Below are positions 28,662-37,903 of a stretch of DNA of 64,000 bases, piece by piece. Numbering within the stretch: the stretch's first letter is position 1; every line of letters begins with the position of its first letter. The notes beneath the pieces were generated by a model, which saw nothing but the letters and a program-made list of their open reading frames with translations, ran no database searches and had not been told where the DNA came from. The position numbers and the translations under genes were made by a program. The stretch is from contig JAEZIT010000043.1 of assembly GCA_023436495.1 (NCBI GenBank), positions 38,440 to 102,439 of the forward strand, in the 5' to 3' direction. The DNA is from Acidobacteriota bacterium. GTDB lineage: Bacteria > Acidobacteriota > Blastocatellia > Pyrinomonadales > Pyrinomonadaceae.

Positions 28662-30062
28662 ATGGCAACAAAAACTACACCAAGCCGACGGGCAAAGGTC
28701 GTCAGGAACGACGACGAAACGCCCGAGACGGTGATCGAAGAGAAAGAGGCGCCCGCCGAAAACTCGAACGATTCCAAACCCGCACCCGCTGCTTCGACAG
28801 AACCGGCGATGCTTAATCTTGCGGCTCTGAAGGACATGTCGATCAGCGAACTGACCCATATCGCCAAGGATATGGGCATCGAAGGTGCGACTGGGCTTCG
28901 TAAACAGGAGCTCATTTTCAAGGTGCTCGCAGCACAGACCGAAAAAAGCGGCCTGATCTTTTCGGAAGGCGTCCTGGAGACGCTGCCGGACGGCTTCGGG
29001 TTCTTGCGTGCTCCGGAATACAACTATCTTCCGGGCCCCGACGATATATACGTTAGCCCGTCACAGATCAGGAAATTCGATCTGCGCACCGGCGATACCG
29101 TTTCCGGCCAGATCCGTCCGCCGAAAGAAGGCGAGCGGTATTTTGCCCTGATCAAAGTCGAAGCGATCAATTTCGAAGCACCCGAGCAGTCGCGCGAGAA
29201 GATCTTTTTCGACAACCTGACGCCGCTGTATCCGGACGAGCAACTGTCGATGGAAACGAGCAATCCCGAAAATATTTCGGCTCGGGTCATCGACCTTGTT
29301 ACTCCGATCGGTAAAGGCCAGCGTGCGTTGATCGTGGCACCGCCGCGTACCGGTAAGACGATGCTGCTGCAGACCATCGCAAACTCGATAACCGAGAACC
29401 ATCCTGAAGTTTCGCTGATCGTCCTGCTTATCGATGAGCGCCCTGAAGAAGTTACGGATATGCAGCGTTCGGTCCGCGGTGAGGTCATCTCCTCGACGTT
29501 CGACGAACCGCCGACCCGTCACGTACAGGTCGCGGACATGGTCATCGAAAAGGCAAAACGCCTTGTCGAACACAAACGCGACGTCGTGATCCTGCTCGAT
29601 TCGATCACCCGTCTGGCACGTGCGCATAACGCGGTGGTTCCGCCTTCGGGCAAGATCCTGTCCGGCGGTATCGATTCTAACGCATTACAGCGTCCGAAGC
29701 GGTTTTTCGGTGCGGCGCGTAACATTGAGGAAGGCGGAAGCCTGACGATAATCGCAACGGCCCTGATCGACACCGGTTCGCGTATGGACGACGTTATCTT
29801 TGAAGAATTCAAGGGTACGGGTAACTCCGAGATACATCTCGACCGTCGTCTGTCCGACAAACGTCTATTCCCGGCGATAGACCTGCAGCGTTCGGGAACG
29901 CGTAAGGAAGAGCTTCTGATCGACAAGGAGAATCTGAACCGTATCTGGGTCATGCGGCGCGTCCTTAACCCGCTGTCGCCGGTCGAGCAGATGGAAGTCG
30001 TACTCGAAAGGCTGTCGAAAACCAAAAAGAACGCAGAGTTTCTTGCTTCCATGCAGAACTAA
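28662..30062 (+). CDS. rho: Transcription termination factor Rho
   Basis: Rho is the hexameric RNA helicase that terminates transcription. The 466-residue protein begins with a ~50-residue acidic/basic low-complexity extension, then the Rho N-domain (MSISELTHIAKDMGIEGA), the cold-shock-like RNA-binding domain (GVLETLPDGFGFLRAPEYNY), and the RecA-type ATPase with Walker A APPRTGKTMLLQT, Walker B region VVILLDSITRLARAHN, and the Q/R loops (VVPPSGKILSGGIDSNAL). The C-terminus RRVLNPLSPVEQMEVVLERL is typical. N-terminal extensions are common in this protein. Identification is secure. Confidence 0.97.
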   Translation: MATKTTPSRRAKVVRNDDETPETVIEEKEAPAENSNDSKPAPAASTEPAMLNLAALKDMSISELTHIAKDMGIEGATGLRKQELIFKVLAAQTEKSGLIFSEGVLETLPDGFGFLRAPEYNYLPGPDDIYVSPSQIRKFDLRTGDTVSGQIRPPKEGERYFALIKVEAINFEAPEQSREKIFFDNLTPLYPDEQLSMETSNPENISARVIDLVTPIGKGQRALIVAPPRTGKTMLLQTIANSITENHPEVSLIVLLIDERPEEVTDMQRSVRGEVISSTFDEPPTRHVQVADMVIEKAKRLVEHKRDVVILLDSITRLARAHNAVVPPSGKILSGGIDSNALQRPKRFFGAARNIEEGGSLTIIATALIDTGSRMDDVIFEEFKGTGNSEIHLDRRLSDKRLFPAIDLQRSGTRKEELLIDKENLNRIWVMRRVLNPLSPVEQMEVVLERLSKTKKNAEFLASMQN

Positions 30063-30083
30063 CGCGTTCATCTCGCAAATAGT

Positions 30084-30134
30084 AAATCGTGAATAGAGCC
30101 GCTATAATACTAACGGTTTCTCTATTCACGATTT
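30084..30134. terminator. Perfect 15-bp inverted repeat between rho and glgA
   Basis: AAATCGTGAATAGAG at 30084-30098 and CTCTATTCACGATTT at 30120-30134 are exact inverted copies around a 21-base loop containing TATAAT. It could form a terminator-like hairpin after rho, though the following bases (ATTTCGTT) are only weakly T-rich. Alternatively it is an operator around a glgA promoter -10 element. Confidence 0.5.
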
Positions 30135-30147
30135 ATTTCGTTCATAA

Positions 30148-31569
30148 ATGCGCGTAGCCGTTATTTCTGCTGAGGCAGTTCCATATTCGAAGACCGGCGG
30201 ACTCGGCGATGTCGCCGGTGCGCTCCCGAAGGCATTGACGCAAATCGGGGTCGATTCGGTGCTGATAACGCCATGTTACCTGCAGACCAGTGGCGACCAT
30301 CTCTGGCATATTGCGATCGACGACCTCTACGTAGAGTGGCGCGGCGGCCATTATAAGGCAAAGGCATTCTATAGCGAGGCCAACGGCTCGCCGACGTTCC
30401 TGATAGACGCTCCCGAGTATTTTCATCGCGATTCGATCTATGGTTATCGTGAAGACTACGAGCGATTTGCCTTCTTTAACCGAGCCGCGCTGACGCTTTT
30501 GAGAAGGATCGGCCCACCTCCCGAGATCATTCACCTGAATGACTGGCATTGCGGTTTTGCCGCGGTAGAAATAGCTTCGCGCCGCCGTTGGGACGAATAT
30601 TTTCGCAATACGCGTACGGTTTTCTCGATCCACAACATGGCGTATCAGGGCGAATTCGACGCGGGTGAACTATGGAAGCTCGGGTTTGGCGAAGAATGGG
30701 AACGCAACGCCTTTATGTTCAACGGTTATGCATCGGCGATGAAGGTCGGATTGCAGGTTTCCGATACGCTGTCCACGGTGTCCAGACGTTACGCGCTCGA
30801 GATTCAAACACCGGAAAATGGTTACGGCTTGGAATGGCTCACACGGCAGCGGGCTGATAGGCTAATCGGTATCACGAACGGCGTTGATTACGAGGTCTGG
30901 AACCCGGAGACCGATCCGGAGCTGCCCGCGCATTTCAGCAGCCGGGACCTGAGCGGAAAGCTCGAATGCAAGCGGAAGCTTCTCGAGCAGTTTCATCTGC
31001 CGATAGATCTCGACCGCCCGGTATTTGCCAGTATCACGCGGCTCACGGCCCAGAAGGGCTTCGAACTTATTCAACAGGTCGCCGACGATCTGATCGAATC
31101 CGGCGCGTATTTCGTTGCACTTGGTTCGGGTGAAAAACATTACGAAGATTTTCTTCAGCGGTTTCGCGATCATGCCCCGTCGCAGGTGGGGATCTATCGC
31201 GGCTATAACGAAAGCCTTGCTCATAGGATCGAGGCCGGAGCCGATATATTCTTAATGCCGTCCCGATTCGAGCCGTGCGGGCTGAATCAGATGTACAGCC
31301 TGCGTTACGGGACCGTGCCTATCGTGCGCGCCGTTGGCGGCCTCGACGACACGGTACAGAACTACGACGCAGTTTCGGGCAAGGGCAACGGTTTCAAGTT
31401 CGGTCCGTTTGACGCTCAGCGTTTTCTGGAGAAGATATACGAAGCCGTTTTCGCATTCGCCGACCGTGAATCCTGGCGTCAGATTCAGCTCAACGGAATG
31501 AATGACGATAATTCGTGGGAGCACGCGGCGAAGAATTACGTTGAACTTTACGAATGGACAAGACCCTAA
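30148..31569 (+). CDS. glgA: Glycogen synthase (ADP-glucose type)
   Basis: A GT5 glucosyltransferase that extends alpha-1,4-glucan from ADP-glucose. The 473-residue protein opens with the donor-site signature RVAVISAEAVPYSKTGGLGD followed by VAGALPKAL. The starch-synthase catalytic domain includes HLNDWHCGFAAV and NMAYQGEFDAGEL; the C-terminal GT1-type domain includes ITRLTAQKGFELI and the nucleotide-sugar site MPSRFEPCGLNQMYSLRYGT. Length is normal. No other glycogen genes are nearby; it is flanked by rho and purA. Identification is secure, and use of ADP-glucose rather than UDP-glucose is inferred from the bacterial family. Confidence 0.95.
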   Translation: MRVAVISAEAVPYSKTGGLGDVAGALPKALTQIGVDSVLITPCYLQTSGDHLWHIAIDDLYVEWRGGHYKAKAFYSEANGSPTFLIDAPEYFHRDSIYGYREDYERFAFFNRAALTLLRRIGPPPEIIHLNDWHCGFAAVEIASRRRWDEYFRNTRTVFSIHNMAYQGEFDAGELWKLGFGEEWERNAFMFNGYASAMKVGLQVSDTLSTVSRRYALEIQTPENGYGLEWLTRQRADRLIGITNGVDYEVWNPETDPELPAHFSSRDLSGKLECKRKLLEQFHLPIDLDRPVFASITRLTAQKGFELIQQVADDLIESGAYFVALGSGEKHYEDFLQRFRDHAPSQVGIYRGYNESLAHRIEAGADIFLMPSRFEPCGLNQMYSLRYGTVPIVRAVGGLDDTVQNYDAVSGKGNGFKFGPFDAQRFLEKIYEAVFAFADRESWRQIQLNGMNDDNSWEHAAKNYVELYEWTRP

Positions 31570-31610
31570 CGGTTCGTCTGATGTCCAAACAAAACACGGA
31601 TTCTTGAATT

Positions 31611-32924
31611 ATGATAATCGTAATAATCGGTGCCCAGTGGGGCGACGAAGGAAAGGGGAAGGTCGTGGACCTGCTTGCTGACCGCTTTGATATTGTTTCG
31701 CGATACCAGGGCGGCCATAATGCCGGCCATAGCGTTTATGTCGGTGATAAAGCCTTCGTGCTGCGCCTGTTGCCGTCCGGTATCATCCATCCCGACAAGA
31801 CCTGTGTACTCGGAAACGGTATGGTCATCGACCCCAAGGCCTTCTTCGAAGAGGTGGACCAGATCCGCAGCCAGGGAATCGACGTATCGCCGGAACGATT
31901 AAAGGTTTCCAGCCGGGCCCATTTGATCATGCCGTATCATCGTGCACTGGATCATACGTCAGAAGAACGCCTCGGCAACGAGAAGATAGGCACGACGCTG
32001 CGCGGCATCGGGCCCGCCTATGAGGACAAGGCCGGCCGACGCGGCATCAGGGTCGCTGACGCCTTAAATCCTGAAATACTTAAACTTAGGATCGAGCGGA
32101 ATCTCGAAGAAGCGAACAGGATCATCGTGCTATTTGGTCAGCAACCACTGCGTGCGGATGAGATCTATGACGAAATATCGCCGCTGGTTGATCGTCTGCG
32201 GCCGTTCGTTTGTGAGACTTCGCATTTCCTCGCGGCAGCCCGGAAGTTGAACCGAAAGATCCTGCTCGAAGGAGCGCAGGCAACGCTGCTCGATGTCGAT
32301 CATGGAACATATCCGTACGTGACGTCTTCTAATCCGACCGCAGGCGGAGCTTCGGTTGGCGCCGGCATCCCGCCGCATCACATTTCGGGCGTCCTGGGTA
32401 TCGTCCGAACCTACGCAACTCGAGTTGGTGAAGGTCCGTTCCCGACGGAAATGCGTGATGACGAAGAGGATATGGCGAACCTGATCCGCGAACGCGGCAA
32501 CGAATACGGTTCGGTTACGAGGCGCCCGCGCCGATGTGGGTGGTTCGACGCGGTTGCGACACGATACGCGGCCGAGCTGAACGGCTTTGATTCGATCGCA
32601 TTGACCAAACTCGACGTTCTTGACGCGCTCGACGAGATCAAGGTTTGCGTCGGTTACGAGGTAGACGGCAAACGGATCGATACATTCCCCGCAGTTTCCC
32701 AGGACTTGCGGCAGATCAAGCCGATCTATCATACGCTTCAAGGCTGGAAATCGGACACGCTCGGTACAACGGAATTCGATCAACTGCCTGAAAAGGCTCG
32801 GGAGTATGTCCAATTCCTGTCGGAACAGGTCGGCGTGGAGATCGGGCTCATTTCGACCGGCCCGGAACGCGATCAGACCATCATTTTGAAGAATTCGGTG
32901 ATGGAAAGCTGGTTCAGCGAATAG
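31611..32924 (+). CDS. purA: Adenylosuccinate synthetase
   Basis: PurA condenses IMP with aspartate using GTP, the first committed step to AMP. The 437 residues include the N-terminal P-loop IIGAQWGDEGKGKVVDLLAD, the IMP/aspartate site RYQGGHNAGHSV, IGTTLRGIGPAYEDKAGRRG, EGAQATLLDVDHGTYPYVTS, and GSVTRRPRRCGWFDAVATRY. Length is normal. It follows glgA by 41 bases and precedes a GNAT gene by 17, so they may be cotranscribed. Identification is secure. Confidence 0.97.
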   Translation: MIIVIIGAQWGDEGKGKVVDLLADRFDIVSRYQGGHNAGHSVYVGDKAFVLRLLPSGIIHPDKTCVLGNGMVIDPKAFFEEVDQIRSQGIDVSPERLKVSSRAHLIMPYHRALDHTSEERLGNEKIGTTLRGIGPAYEDKAGRRGIRVADALNPEILKLRIERNLEEANRIIVLFGQQPLRADEIYDEISPLVDRLRPFVCETSHFLAAARKLNRKILLEGAQATLLDVDHGTYPYVTSSNPTAGGASVGAGIPPHHISGVLGIVRTYATRVGEGPFPTEMRDDEEDMANLIRERGNEYGSVTRRPRRCGWFDAVATRYAAELNGFDSIALTKLDVLDALDEIKVCVGYEVDGKRIDTFPAVSQDLRQIKPIYHTLQGWKSDTLGTTEFDQLPEKAREYVQFLSEQVGVEIGLISTGPERDQTIILKNSVMESWFSE

Positions 32925-32941
32925 GAAAGAGGGACAGGCCG

Positions 32942-33430
32942 ATGAACGCTTCGGACGACGTGCGGATCGTCCGGTATGACGACCGCTACGCGAAAGACTT
33001 TGCAAGACTGAACTACGAATGGATCGAAAGGTATTTCACTGTGGAGGATCACGACCGCGAAATGCTGGACGCCCCAGCGGAATATATCGTTGATAAAGGC
33101 GGTGAAATATTCTTTGCTTTGGTTGGGGACGAAGTTGCGGGAACCGTTGCACTTATTGAGAGCGGCGGGAAAACATTTGAACTAGCAAAGATGGCGGTGT
33201 CGCCTAAATATCAGGGCAAGGGAATTGGAGATAAACTTATCGATGCATGTGTAACGTATGCCAGAAAGGCCGGCAAGCGGAGCATATATCTGTTGTCTAA
33301 CATAAAATTGACGCCGGCGATAAGCTTGTACCGAAAGCATGGCTTCAGGGAAACGCCTAATGACGAAAGTTCTCGTTACGAGCGCGTAAATATTAGAATG
33401 GAACTTGCCATCACCGCATCCGATATGTAA
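32942..33430 (+). CDS. GNAT-family N-acetyltransferase
   Basis: A 162-residue acetyl-CoA-dependent acyltransferase of the GNAT fold. The acetyl-CoA pyrophosphate-binding motif A is visible as MAVSPKYQGKGIGDKLIDAC (Q-x-x-G-x-G/A pattern), preceded by the beta-strand EVAGTVALIESGGKTFELA and followed by motif B around KAGKRSIYLLSNIKLTPAIS and YRKHGF. The substrate cannot be assigned; similar proteins acetylate small amines or protein N-termini. A ribosome site (AAAGAGGGACAGG) lies just upstream, 17 bases after purA. The family is sure, function unknown. Confidence 0.88.
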   Translation: MNASDDVRIVRYDDRYAKDFARLNYEWIERYFTVEDHDREMLDAPAEYIVDKGGEIFFALVGDEVAGTVALIESGGKTFELAKMAVSPKYQGKGIGDKLIDACVTYARKAGKRSIYLLSNIKLTPAISLYRKHGFRETPNDESSRYERVNIRMELAITASDM

Positions 33431-33461
33431 AATCTTTAATTCGGCCAAAAGTTGGCCGTGT

Positions 33462-33537
33462 GGTCCGATAGCTCAGTCGGTAGAGCAAATGGCTTTTAAC
33501 CATTGGGTCCCAGGTTCGAGTCCTGGTCGGATCACCA
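33462..33537 (+). tRNA. tRNA-Lys (anticodon UUU)
   Basis: A complete 76-base tRNA. The acceptor GGTCCGA pairs with TCGGATC (33527-33533), then A and an encoded CCA. D arm GCTCAGTCGGTAGAGC, anticodon stem AATGG/CCATT with loop CTTTTAA (TTT at 33495-33497), T arm with GGTTCGAGTCC. Confidence 0.97.
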
Positions 33538-33554
33538 TTATTATCACCAAGTTG

Positions 33555-33581
33555 AGACGTCCAACACCGGGCGTCTTTTCT
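33555..33581 (+). terminator. Rho-independent terminator after tRNA-Lys
   Basis: AGACGTCC and GGGCGTCT form an eight-pair stem with one G-T pair around a six-base loop (33563-33568), immediately followed by TTTTC. Confidence 0.8.
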
Positions 33582-33924
33582 ATTTGGTCATGGGAAATTT
33601 AGGAGCGAACTTTCTCCTTGCTGGTGTGGAATTTTCCGCATCTAAAACCGGTTTAGGATTGATGCTGATTCGAATAAATCGAGGGAATCGAGCCGAAAGC
33701 GGCTTATAAACAGGATTAGATGGTTTTGCAATTCTTGGCATCGCGTATGCATTAGCTGAGAGCGGCCGCCAGGGATTGAGATCGTATTAGCCTTTCTTAT
33801 CTCTGGGCCGGCGCGAATTGATAACGTACGACGCGTATTAGATTGGGCGGGTATTTTACAATATGATGTAATAAAACCGCTGTGTCGAATTCAGCTAATG
33901 GCCGAAATGGCCTGACGATCTAAA
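33582..33924. other. Gap upstream of the heme operon
   Basis: No gene is evident in these 343 bases. The region immediately before hemA is AT-rich (GTATTTTACAATATGATGTA, 33851-33870) and includes TTGATA at 33818-33823 and TACAAT at 33857-33862, but their spacing is not that of a single sigma-70 promoter, so I do not place one. Confidence 0.5.
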
Positions 33925-35172
33925 ATGGCCGATCAACCTATGCTGTTTGTGATTGGGCTCAATTACAAAACGGCTCCAATAGAAGTGAGAGAAAAGCTTT
34001 TCGTTTCGGAGGCCGAAGTTCCGGAACTGGTATCGCTGTTCAAGCGTAAGCTCTCGGAGTGCCTTGTGCTCTCAACGTGCAACCGGACAGAAATCTATGG
34101 GGTTTGCGATCCCGAAACTTTTGATCCCGACTCATACATTGACGAACTGATAAAGTTCAAAGAAGTATCGGGCCACGTTTCTAAAAAGCATTTTTTCACA
34201 TATATTTCGTGTTCAGCCTGCCGCCAGATATTCGACGTCGCTACCAGTATCGACAGCAAAGTAGTCGGCGACAGCCAGATCCTACGGCAATTGAGAAAGG
34301 CCTACGTTCATGCTCAGGAGATGAATTCGACGGGAAAGGTGCTTAACCAACTGTCGCAGCGGGCATTGAAGATCGGGAAACGCACTTTCACGGATACTTC
34401 GTTGCATCGCGGCGCAGCATCTGTGAGTTCTGCGGCCGTCGAACTTGCGCTGGATCACTTCGGGTCGCTCCGTAATCGAACCGTTATGGTCATCGGCGCC
34501 GGCGAAACCGCGAGGCTTACAACTGAAGCGTTGATAAAAAAGCACACCGCCCGGATCCTGATAACGAACCGCACACGAGCACATGCCGAAATTCTCGTAT
34601 CGGAATTGCAGCGCTCTTACTCGTTCGACGGCGATATAGTCGATTTTGCAAACTTTCGGGATCAGCTTGACGAGACGGACCTTGTGATCAGCTCGACGGG
34701 TTCGCCCGATCCGATCCTGTACGAATCCGAATTCGCCAAACGCACAAAGGGCCTCATGCTTATCGATATCGCGATACCACGTGATATAGAACCGGCAGAG
34801 TCCAGCAATCCGAATGTGATCCTGAGAAACATCGACGACCTTTACGCGGTCCTCGACGAGAACTTCGAAAGGCGAATGAGCGATCTTCCGAAGATCAAAA
34901 AGATGATCGGCAAGGAAATGAGCGATTTTCTGATGTGGTACTACTCGCTTTCCATTATGCCCAAACTTTCAGCAACACATACAAAGCCGAGCCGTGCGAC
35001 GGTCAACGAGATCCTAGGCATAAAGCAGCTCTTGATCGACAATCTCTCGCATATTCACAAATTGGCAATGCAGCCTCAGGGCAGCATTCAGGAAGACGTG
35101 CGGAAACACGTCGAACTTATCGAAAGGCTTCGCTCGGTTCAAGCAAGCCGGGCAGGAGCCGTTAATGCATAA
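33925..35172 (+). CDS. hemA: Glutamyl-tRNA reductase
   Basis: HemA reduces glutamyl-tRNA(Glu) to glutamate-1-semialdehyde with NADPH, the first committed step of the C5 tetrapyrrole pathway. The 415-residue protein has the N-terminal catalytic domain with VIGLNYKTAPIEVREKL and the nucleophilic cysteine in VLSTCNRTEIYG, the tRNA-charge site CRQIFDVATSIDSKVVGDSQ, the NADPH-binding VMVIGAGETARLTTEAL, and a C-terminal dimerisation helix. It is the first gene of the nine-gene heme operon, and its last eight bases overlap hemC. Heme feedback may act on the enzyme, as known in other bacteria. Identification is secure. Confidence 0.97.
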   Translation: MADQPMLFVIGLNYKTAPIEVREKLFVSEAEVPELVSLFKRKLSECLVLSTCNRTEIYGVCDPETFDPDSYIDELIKFKEVSGHVSKKHFFTYISCSACRQIFDVATSIDSKVVGDSQILRQLRKAYVHAQEMNSTGKVLNQLSQRALKIGKRTFTDTSLHRGAASVSSAAVELALDHFGSLRNRTVMVIGAGETARLTTEALIKKHTARILITNRTRAHAEILVSELQRSYSFDGDIVDFANFRDQLDETDLVISSTGSPDPILYESEFAKRTKGLMLIDIAIPRDIEPAESSNPNVILRNIDDLYAVLDENFERRMSDLPKIKKMIGKEMSDFLMWYYSLSIMPKLSATHTKPSRATVNEILGIKQLLIDNLSHIHKLAMQPQGSIQEDVRKHVELIERLRSVQASRAGAVNA

Positions 35173-36121
35173 AAAGAAACTTGTTATCGGCACACGAGGC
35201 AGCAGCCTGGCACTGTGGCAGACCGAGTTCGTACGGGATCGGCTCGCCGATCTGTTTCCGGATCTTAAGACAGAGGTCAAGATCATAAAGACGACCGGCG
35301 ATAAATTGCTGGATGTCGCCCTGTCAAAGATCGGCGATAAGGGCTTGTTTACAAAACAGCTTGAGTTGGAGCTGCTAGACGGTGGCATAGATATCGCCGT
35401 TCACAGCTTAAAAGACCTGCAAACCGAACAGCCGGAAGGCCTCGCGATCGGAGCGGTGCTCGAACGTGAAATTCCGAATGACGTGTTTATTTCGAATCGC
35501 TATTCGGCGATCGACGAATTGCCAAACGGCGCCACGGTTGCGACCGGAAGCCTCAGGCGCCGCAGCCAGCTTCTTAATTACCGGCGTGATTTGCAGATCG
35601 TGGAGATCCGCGGCAACGTGCCGACCCGGCTGGAGAAATTTGATGCCTTAGATTTTGACGGCATGATTCTGGCCTATGCGGGTATGCACCGATTGGGGTT
35701 TGACGATCGCATCGCACAGAAGATCCCGTTCGAGGTTCTTCTGCCCGCCGTTGGCCAGGGAGCAATGGCTATCGAGGCACGCTCAGACGACACGAGTGTT
35801 AATGAGATCATTAAGGCTCTTGAGCATCCCGAGACTCGAGCATGTGTTACGGCGGAACGCAGCTTTTTGCGAGCGCTTGAAGGCGGCTGCCAGGTTCCGA
35901 TCGCGGGATATGCAACTATCGACGGCGAGTCGGTCACTCTCCAGGGAATGGCAGGAAGTTTAGACGGTGTTGTTAATTTTCGCCGTTCAATGACCGGCCC
36001 GGTTGTTGATGCGTCGGACATTGGAAGCAGGCTCGCCGCGGCGTTGATCGAAGAAGGGGCCAGCGAAGTGCTTGCTGCATCTCGTGCCGGCGCGGAACAG
36101 GCGGGCGGTGCCGCGATATAG
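35165..36121 (+). CDS. hemC: Porphobilinogen deaminase (hydroxymethylbilane synthase)
   Basis: HemC polymerises four porphobilinogens to hydroxymethylbilane on a dipyrromethane primer. The 318-residue protein shows IGTRGSSLALWQTEFV, KTTGDKLLDVALSKIGDKG, FTKQLELELLDGGIDIAVHS with LKDLQ, GSLRRRSQLL, LPAVGQGAMAIEAR, and the cofactor-binding cysteine in ALEGGCQVPIAGYA. It overlaps the end of hemA by eight bases, implying translational coupling, and precedes hemD by six. Identification is secure. Confidence 0.97.
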   Translation: MHKKKLVIGTRGSSLALWQTEFVRDRLADLFPDLKTEVKIIKTTGDKLLDVALSKIGDKGLFTKQLELELLDGGIDIAVHSLKDLQTEQPEGLAIGAVLEREIPNDVFISNRYSAIDELPNGATVATGSLRRRSQLLNYRRDLQIVEIRGNVPTRLEKFDALDFDGMILAYAGMHRLGFDDRIAQKIPFEVLLPAVGQGAMAIEARSDDTSVNEIIKALEHPETRACVTAERSFLRALEGGCQVPIAGYATIDGESVTLQGMAGSLDGVVNFRRSMTGPVVDASDIGSRLAAALIEEGASEVLAASRAGAEQAGGAAI

Positions 36122-36127
36122 CGAATT

Positions 36128-36853
36128 ATGGCGGTATTAGTTTGCAGGGAAATCGACCGGTTCACCGCAGTGCTCCGTGAGAATGGCTTCGACGTCATCA
36201 ATTTGCCGATGATACGGACGGAGCGGCTCCATGATCTTACCGATTTCAGAGAGAAACTGGACCATATCGACGATTACGAGTGCATTTTAATCACCAGCCG
36301 GAATTCCGCGGAAGCGTTGCTCGAAATTGGCGGGCCGGGCTTCAAATTTTCCGGAACGATCTATGTCCTCGGCGAGCGTTCACGGGCGTTACTAAACGGC
36401 GGTCGATTTAAACTGAATTATTCTAAGTCGGCGAACACAATTACGGAACTGATAAAGGAGCTGGGAACGGAAGAATTCGCGGGGAAGCGCTTACTCTTCA
36501 TTCGCGGCCGAATGAGCCTACGAACGATACCCCAACTGCTAGGCAGCATCGCAAAAATTGATGAGGCAGAAGTTTACGATACATTGAGCCTTTCGATCAA
36601 AGCCGAAACTCGGGTGGCGATCACGGAGATGATCGAAAGCGGTGAAATTGGCTGGGTTTGCTTTTTCAGCCCGTCCGCGATCGAAGCGTTTGTGGACGTC
36701 TTCGGCTCACCAGAAAGTTTGAAGGTCGCGGCCATTGGCACTACCACAGCCGATGCGGCGAGGTCGCATTCGTTTAACGTTGGCTTCGTCGCCGACACGG
36801 CAACCGCTGAGGGTTTTGGTAAAGGCTTTTCTAAATATTTGAGGGAACATTGA
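36128..36853 (+). CDS. hemD: Uroporphyrinogen-III synthase
   Basis: HemD cyclises hydroxymethylbilane and inverts ring D to make uroporphyrinogen III. The 241-residue sequence is divergent, as is usual for this family, but fits the bilobed fold: LITSRNSAEALLEIGG in the first lobe, RLLFIRGRMSLRTIPQLL between lobes, and GWVCFFSPSAIEAFVDVFG then VAAIGTTTADAARSHSFNVG in the second. Position between hemC and hemE strengthens the assignment. Its stop TGA overlaps the hemE TTG start (TTGA), so the two are translationally coupled. Confidence 0.92.
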   Translation: MAVLVCREIDRFTAVLRENGFDVINLPMIRTERLHDLTDFREKLDHIDDYECILITSRNSAEALLEIGGPGFKFSGTIYVLGERSRALLNGGRFKLNYSKSANTITELIKELGTEEFAGKRLLFIRGRMSLRTIPQLLGSIAKIDEAEVYDTLSLSIKAETRVAITEMIESGEIGWVCFFSPSAIEAFVDVFGSPESLKVAAIGTTTADAARSHSFNVGFVADTATAEGFGKGFSKYLREH

Positions 36854-37884
36854 ATCAAGAATCTATTTTCATACGAGCCTGTAAGCAGCAGGAAACAAAT
36901 AGGACGCCGATCTGGATCATGCGCCAGGCCGGCCGATATTTACCCGAATACAGAGCGATACGGGAAAGAAGCGATTTTCTTACGCTTTGCAAGACGCCGG
37001 AGCTTGCCAGTGAGGTGACCGTCCAGCCGGTCGACATAATCGGCGTGGACGCTGCGATCTTGTTTTCCGATATACTCGTGATCCCCGAAGCGATGGGAAT
37101 GGAACTCGAGTTGATCGAATCGAAAGGCCCGGTCTTTCATGAACCGATACGCTCGATAGAGCAGATCCGAAGGCTCGGTCGCGAAGGTATTGTCGGACGC
37201 TTGAAGTACGTTATGGACGCCATAACGATTACGAAGGAACGCCTGAACGGAAGAGTTCCGCTGATCGGGTTTTCGGGTGCTCCGTGGACGCTGGCGGTAT
37301 ATATGGTCGAGGGCCGCGCGACGAAGAATTTCGACGTCATTAAGAGTTTTGCTTACAATGAGCCGGCAGCGGTCCACGAATTATTCCAACTTTTAACTGA
37401 CGCCATTGTCGAATATTTGAACGCGAAGATCCGCGCGGGCTGTGATTCGGTCCAGATCTTCGATACCTGGGCCGGTATTTTGGCTCCGCAGGATTTTGAG
37501 GAGTTTTCACTTCGTTACATACGCCAGATCTGCGAGCGTCTTGAGACGAACGGGGCTCCGGTTATTGTCTTTGCAAAGGGCGTGAATGCATATGACAAAA
37601 TTGCCGAACTAAAATGCGATGTGATAGGCGTGGATTGGACACGCAGCCTTGCGGAAGTAAAAGCTGCCACAGGCGGCAAGGCGCTGCAGGGTAATTTGGA
37701 CCCGTGTGTTTTACTGGCAGGACGCGATAAAATAAAAGGCGAGGTCGAAAGGATCTTGGGCGAATATGGAATCGGCAGCGGCCATATTTTCAATCTCGGC
37801 CACGGCATACTGCCGCAGACACCGGTCGAGAATGCTCGCTATTTTGTGGATTGCGTTAAGGAACTAAGCATCAAATATCATTGA
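36850..37884 (+). CDS. hemE: Uroporphyrinogen decarboxylase (TTG start)
   Basis: HemE decarboxylates the four acetate side chains of uroporphyrinogen III to coproporphyrinogen III. The 344-residue protein has the signatures TPIWIMRQAGRYLPEYRAIR, DAAILFSDILVIPEAMGMEL and GFSGAPWTLAVYMVEG, with FDTWAGILAP and the C-terminal FNLGHGILPQTPVENARYFV. The start is TTG at 36850-36852, overlapping the hemD stop; no in-frame ATG precedes the conserved N-terminus. Weak initiation at TTG with coupling may tune its level. Identification is secure. Confidence 0.96.
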   Translation: MNQESIFIRACKQQETNRTPIWIMRQAGRYLPEYRAIRERSDFLTLCKTPELASEVTVQPVDIIGVDAAILFSDILVIPEAMGMELELIESKGPVFHEPIRSIEQIRRLGREGIVGRLKYVMDAITITKERLNGRVPLIGFSGAPWTLAVYMVEGRATKNFDVIKSFAYNEPAAVHELFQLLTDAIVEYLNAKIRAGCDSVQIFDTWAGILAPQDFEEFSLRYIRQICERLETNGAPVIVFAKGVNAYDKIAELKCDVIGVDWTRSLAEVKAATGGKALQGNLDPCVLLAGRDKIKGEVERILGEYGIGSGHIFNLGHGILPQTPVENARYFVDCVKELSIKYH

Positions 37885-37903
37885 TATTCGAGGAAAGGGA
37901 ATC

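Noticed and set aside
36850..36900. hemE appearing to lack a start codon
   Set aside because: A TTG overlaps the hemD stop as TTGA and gives the family N-terminus, so no frameshift is needed.
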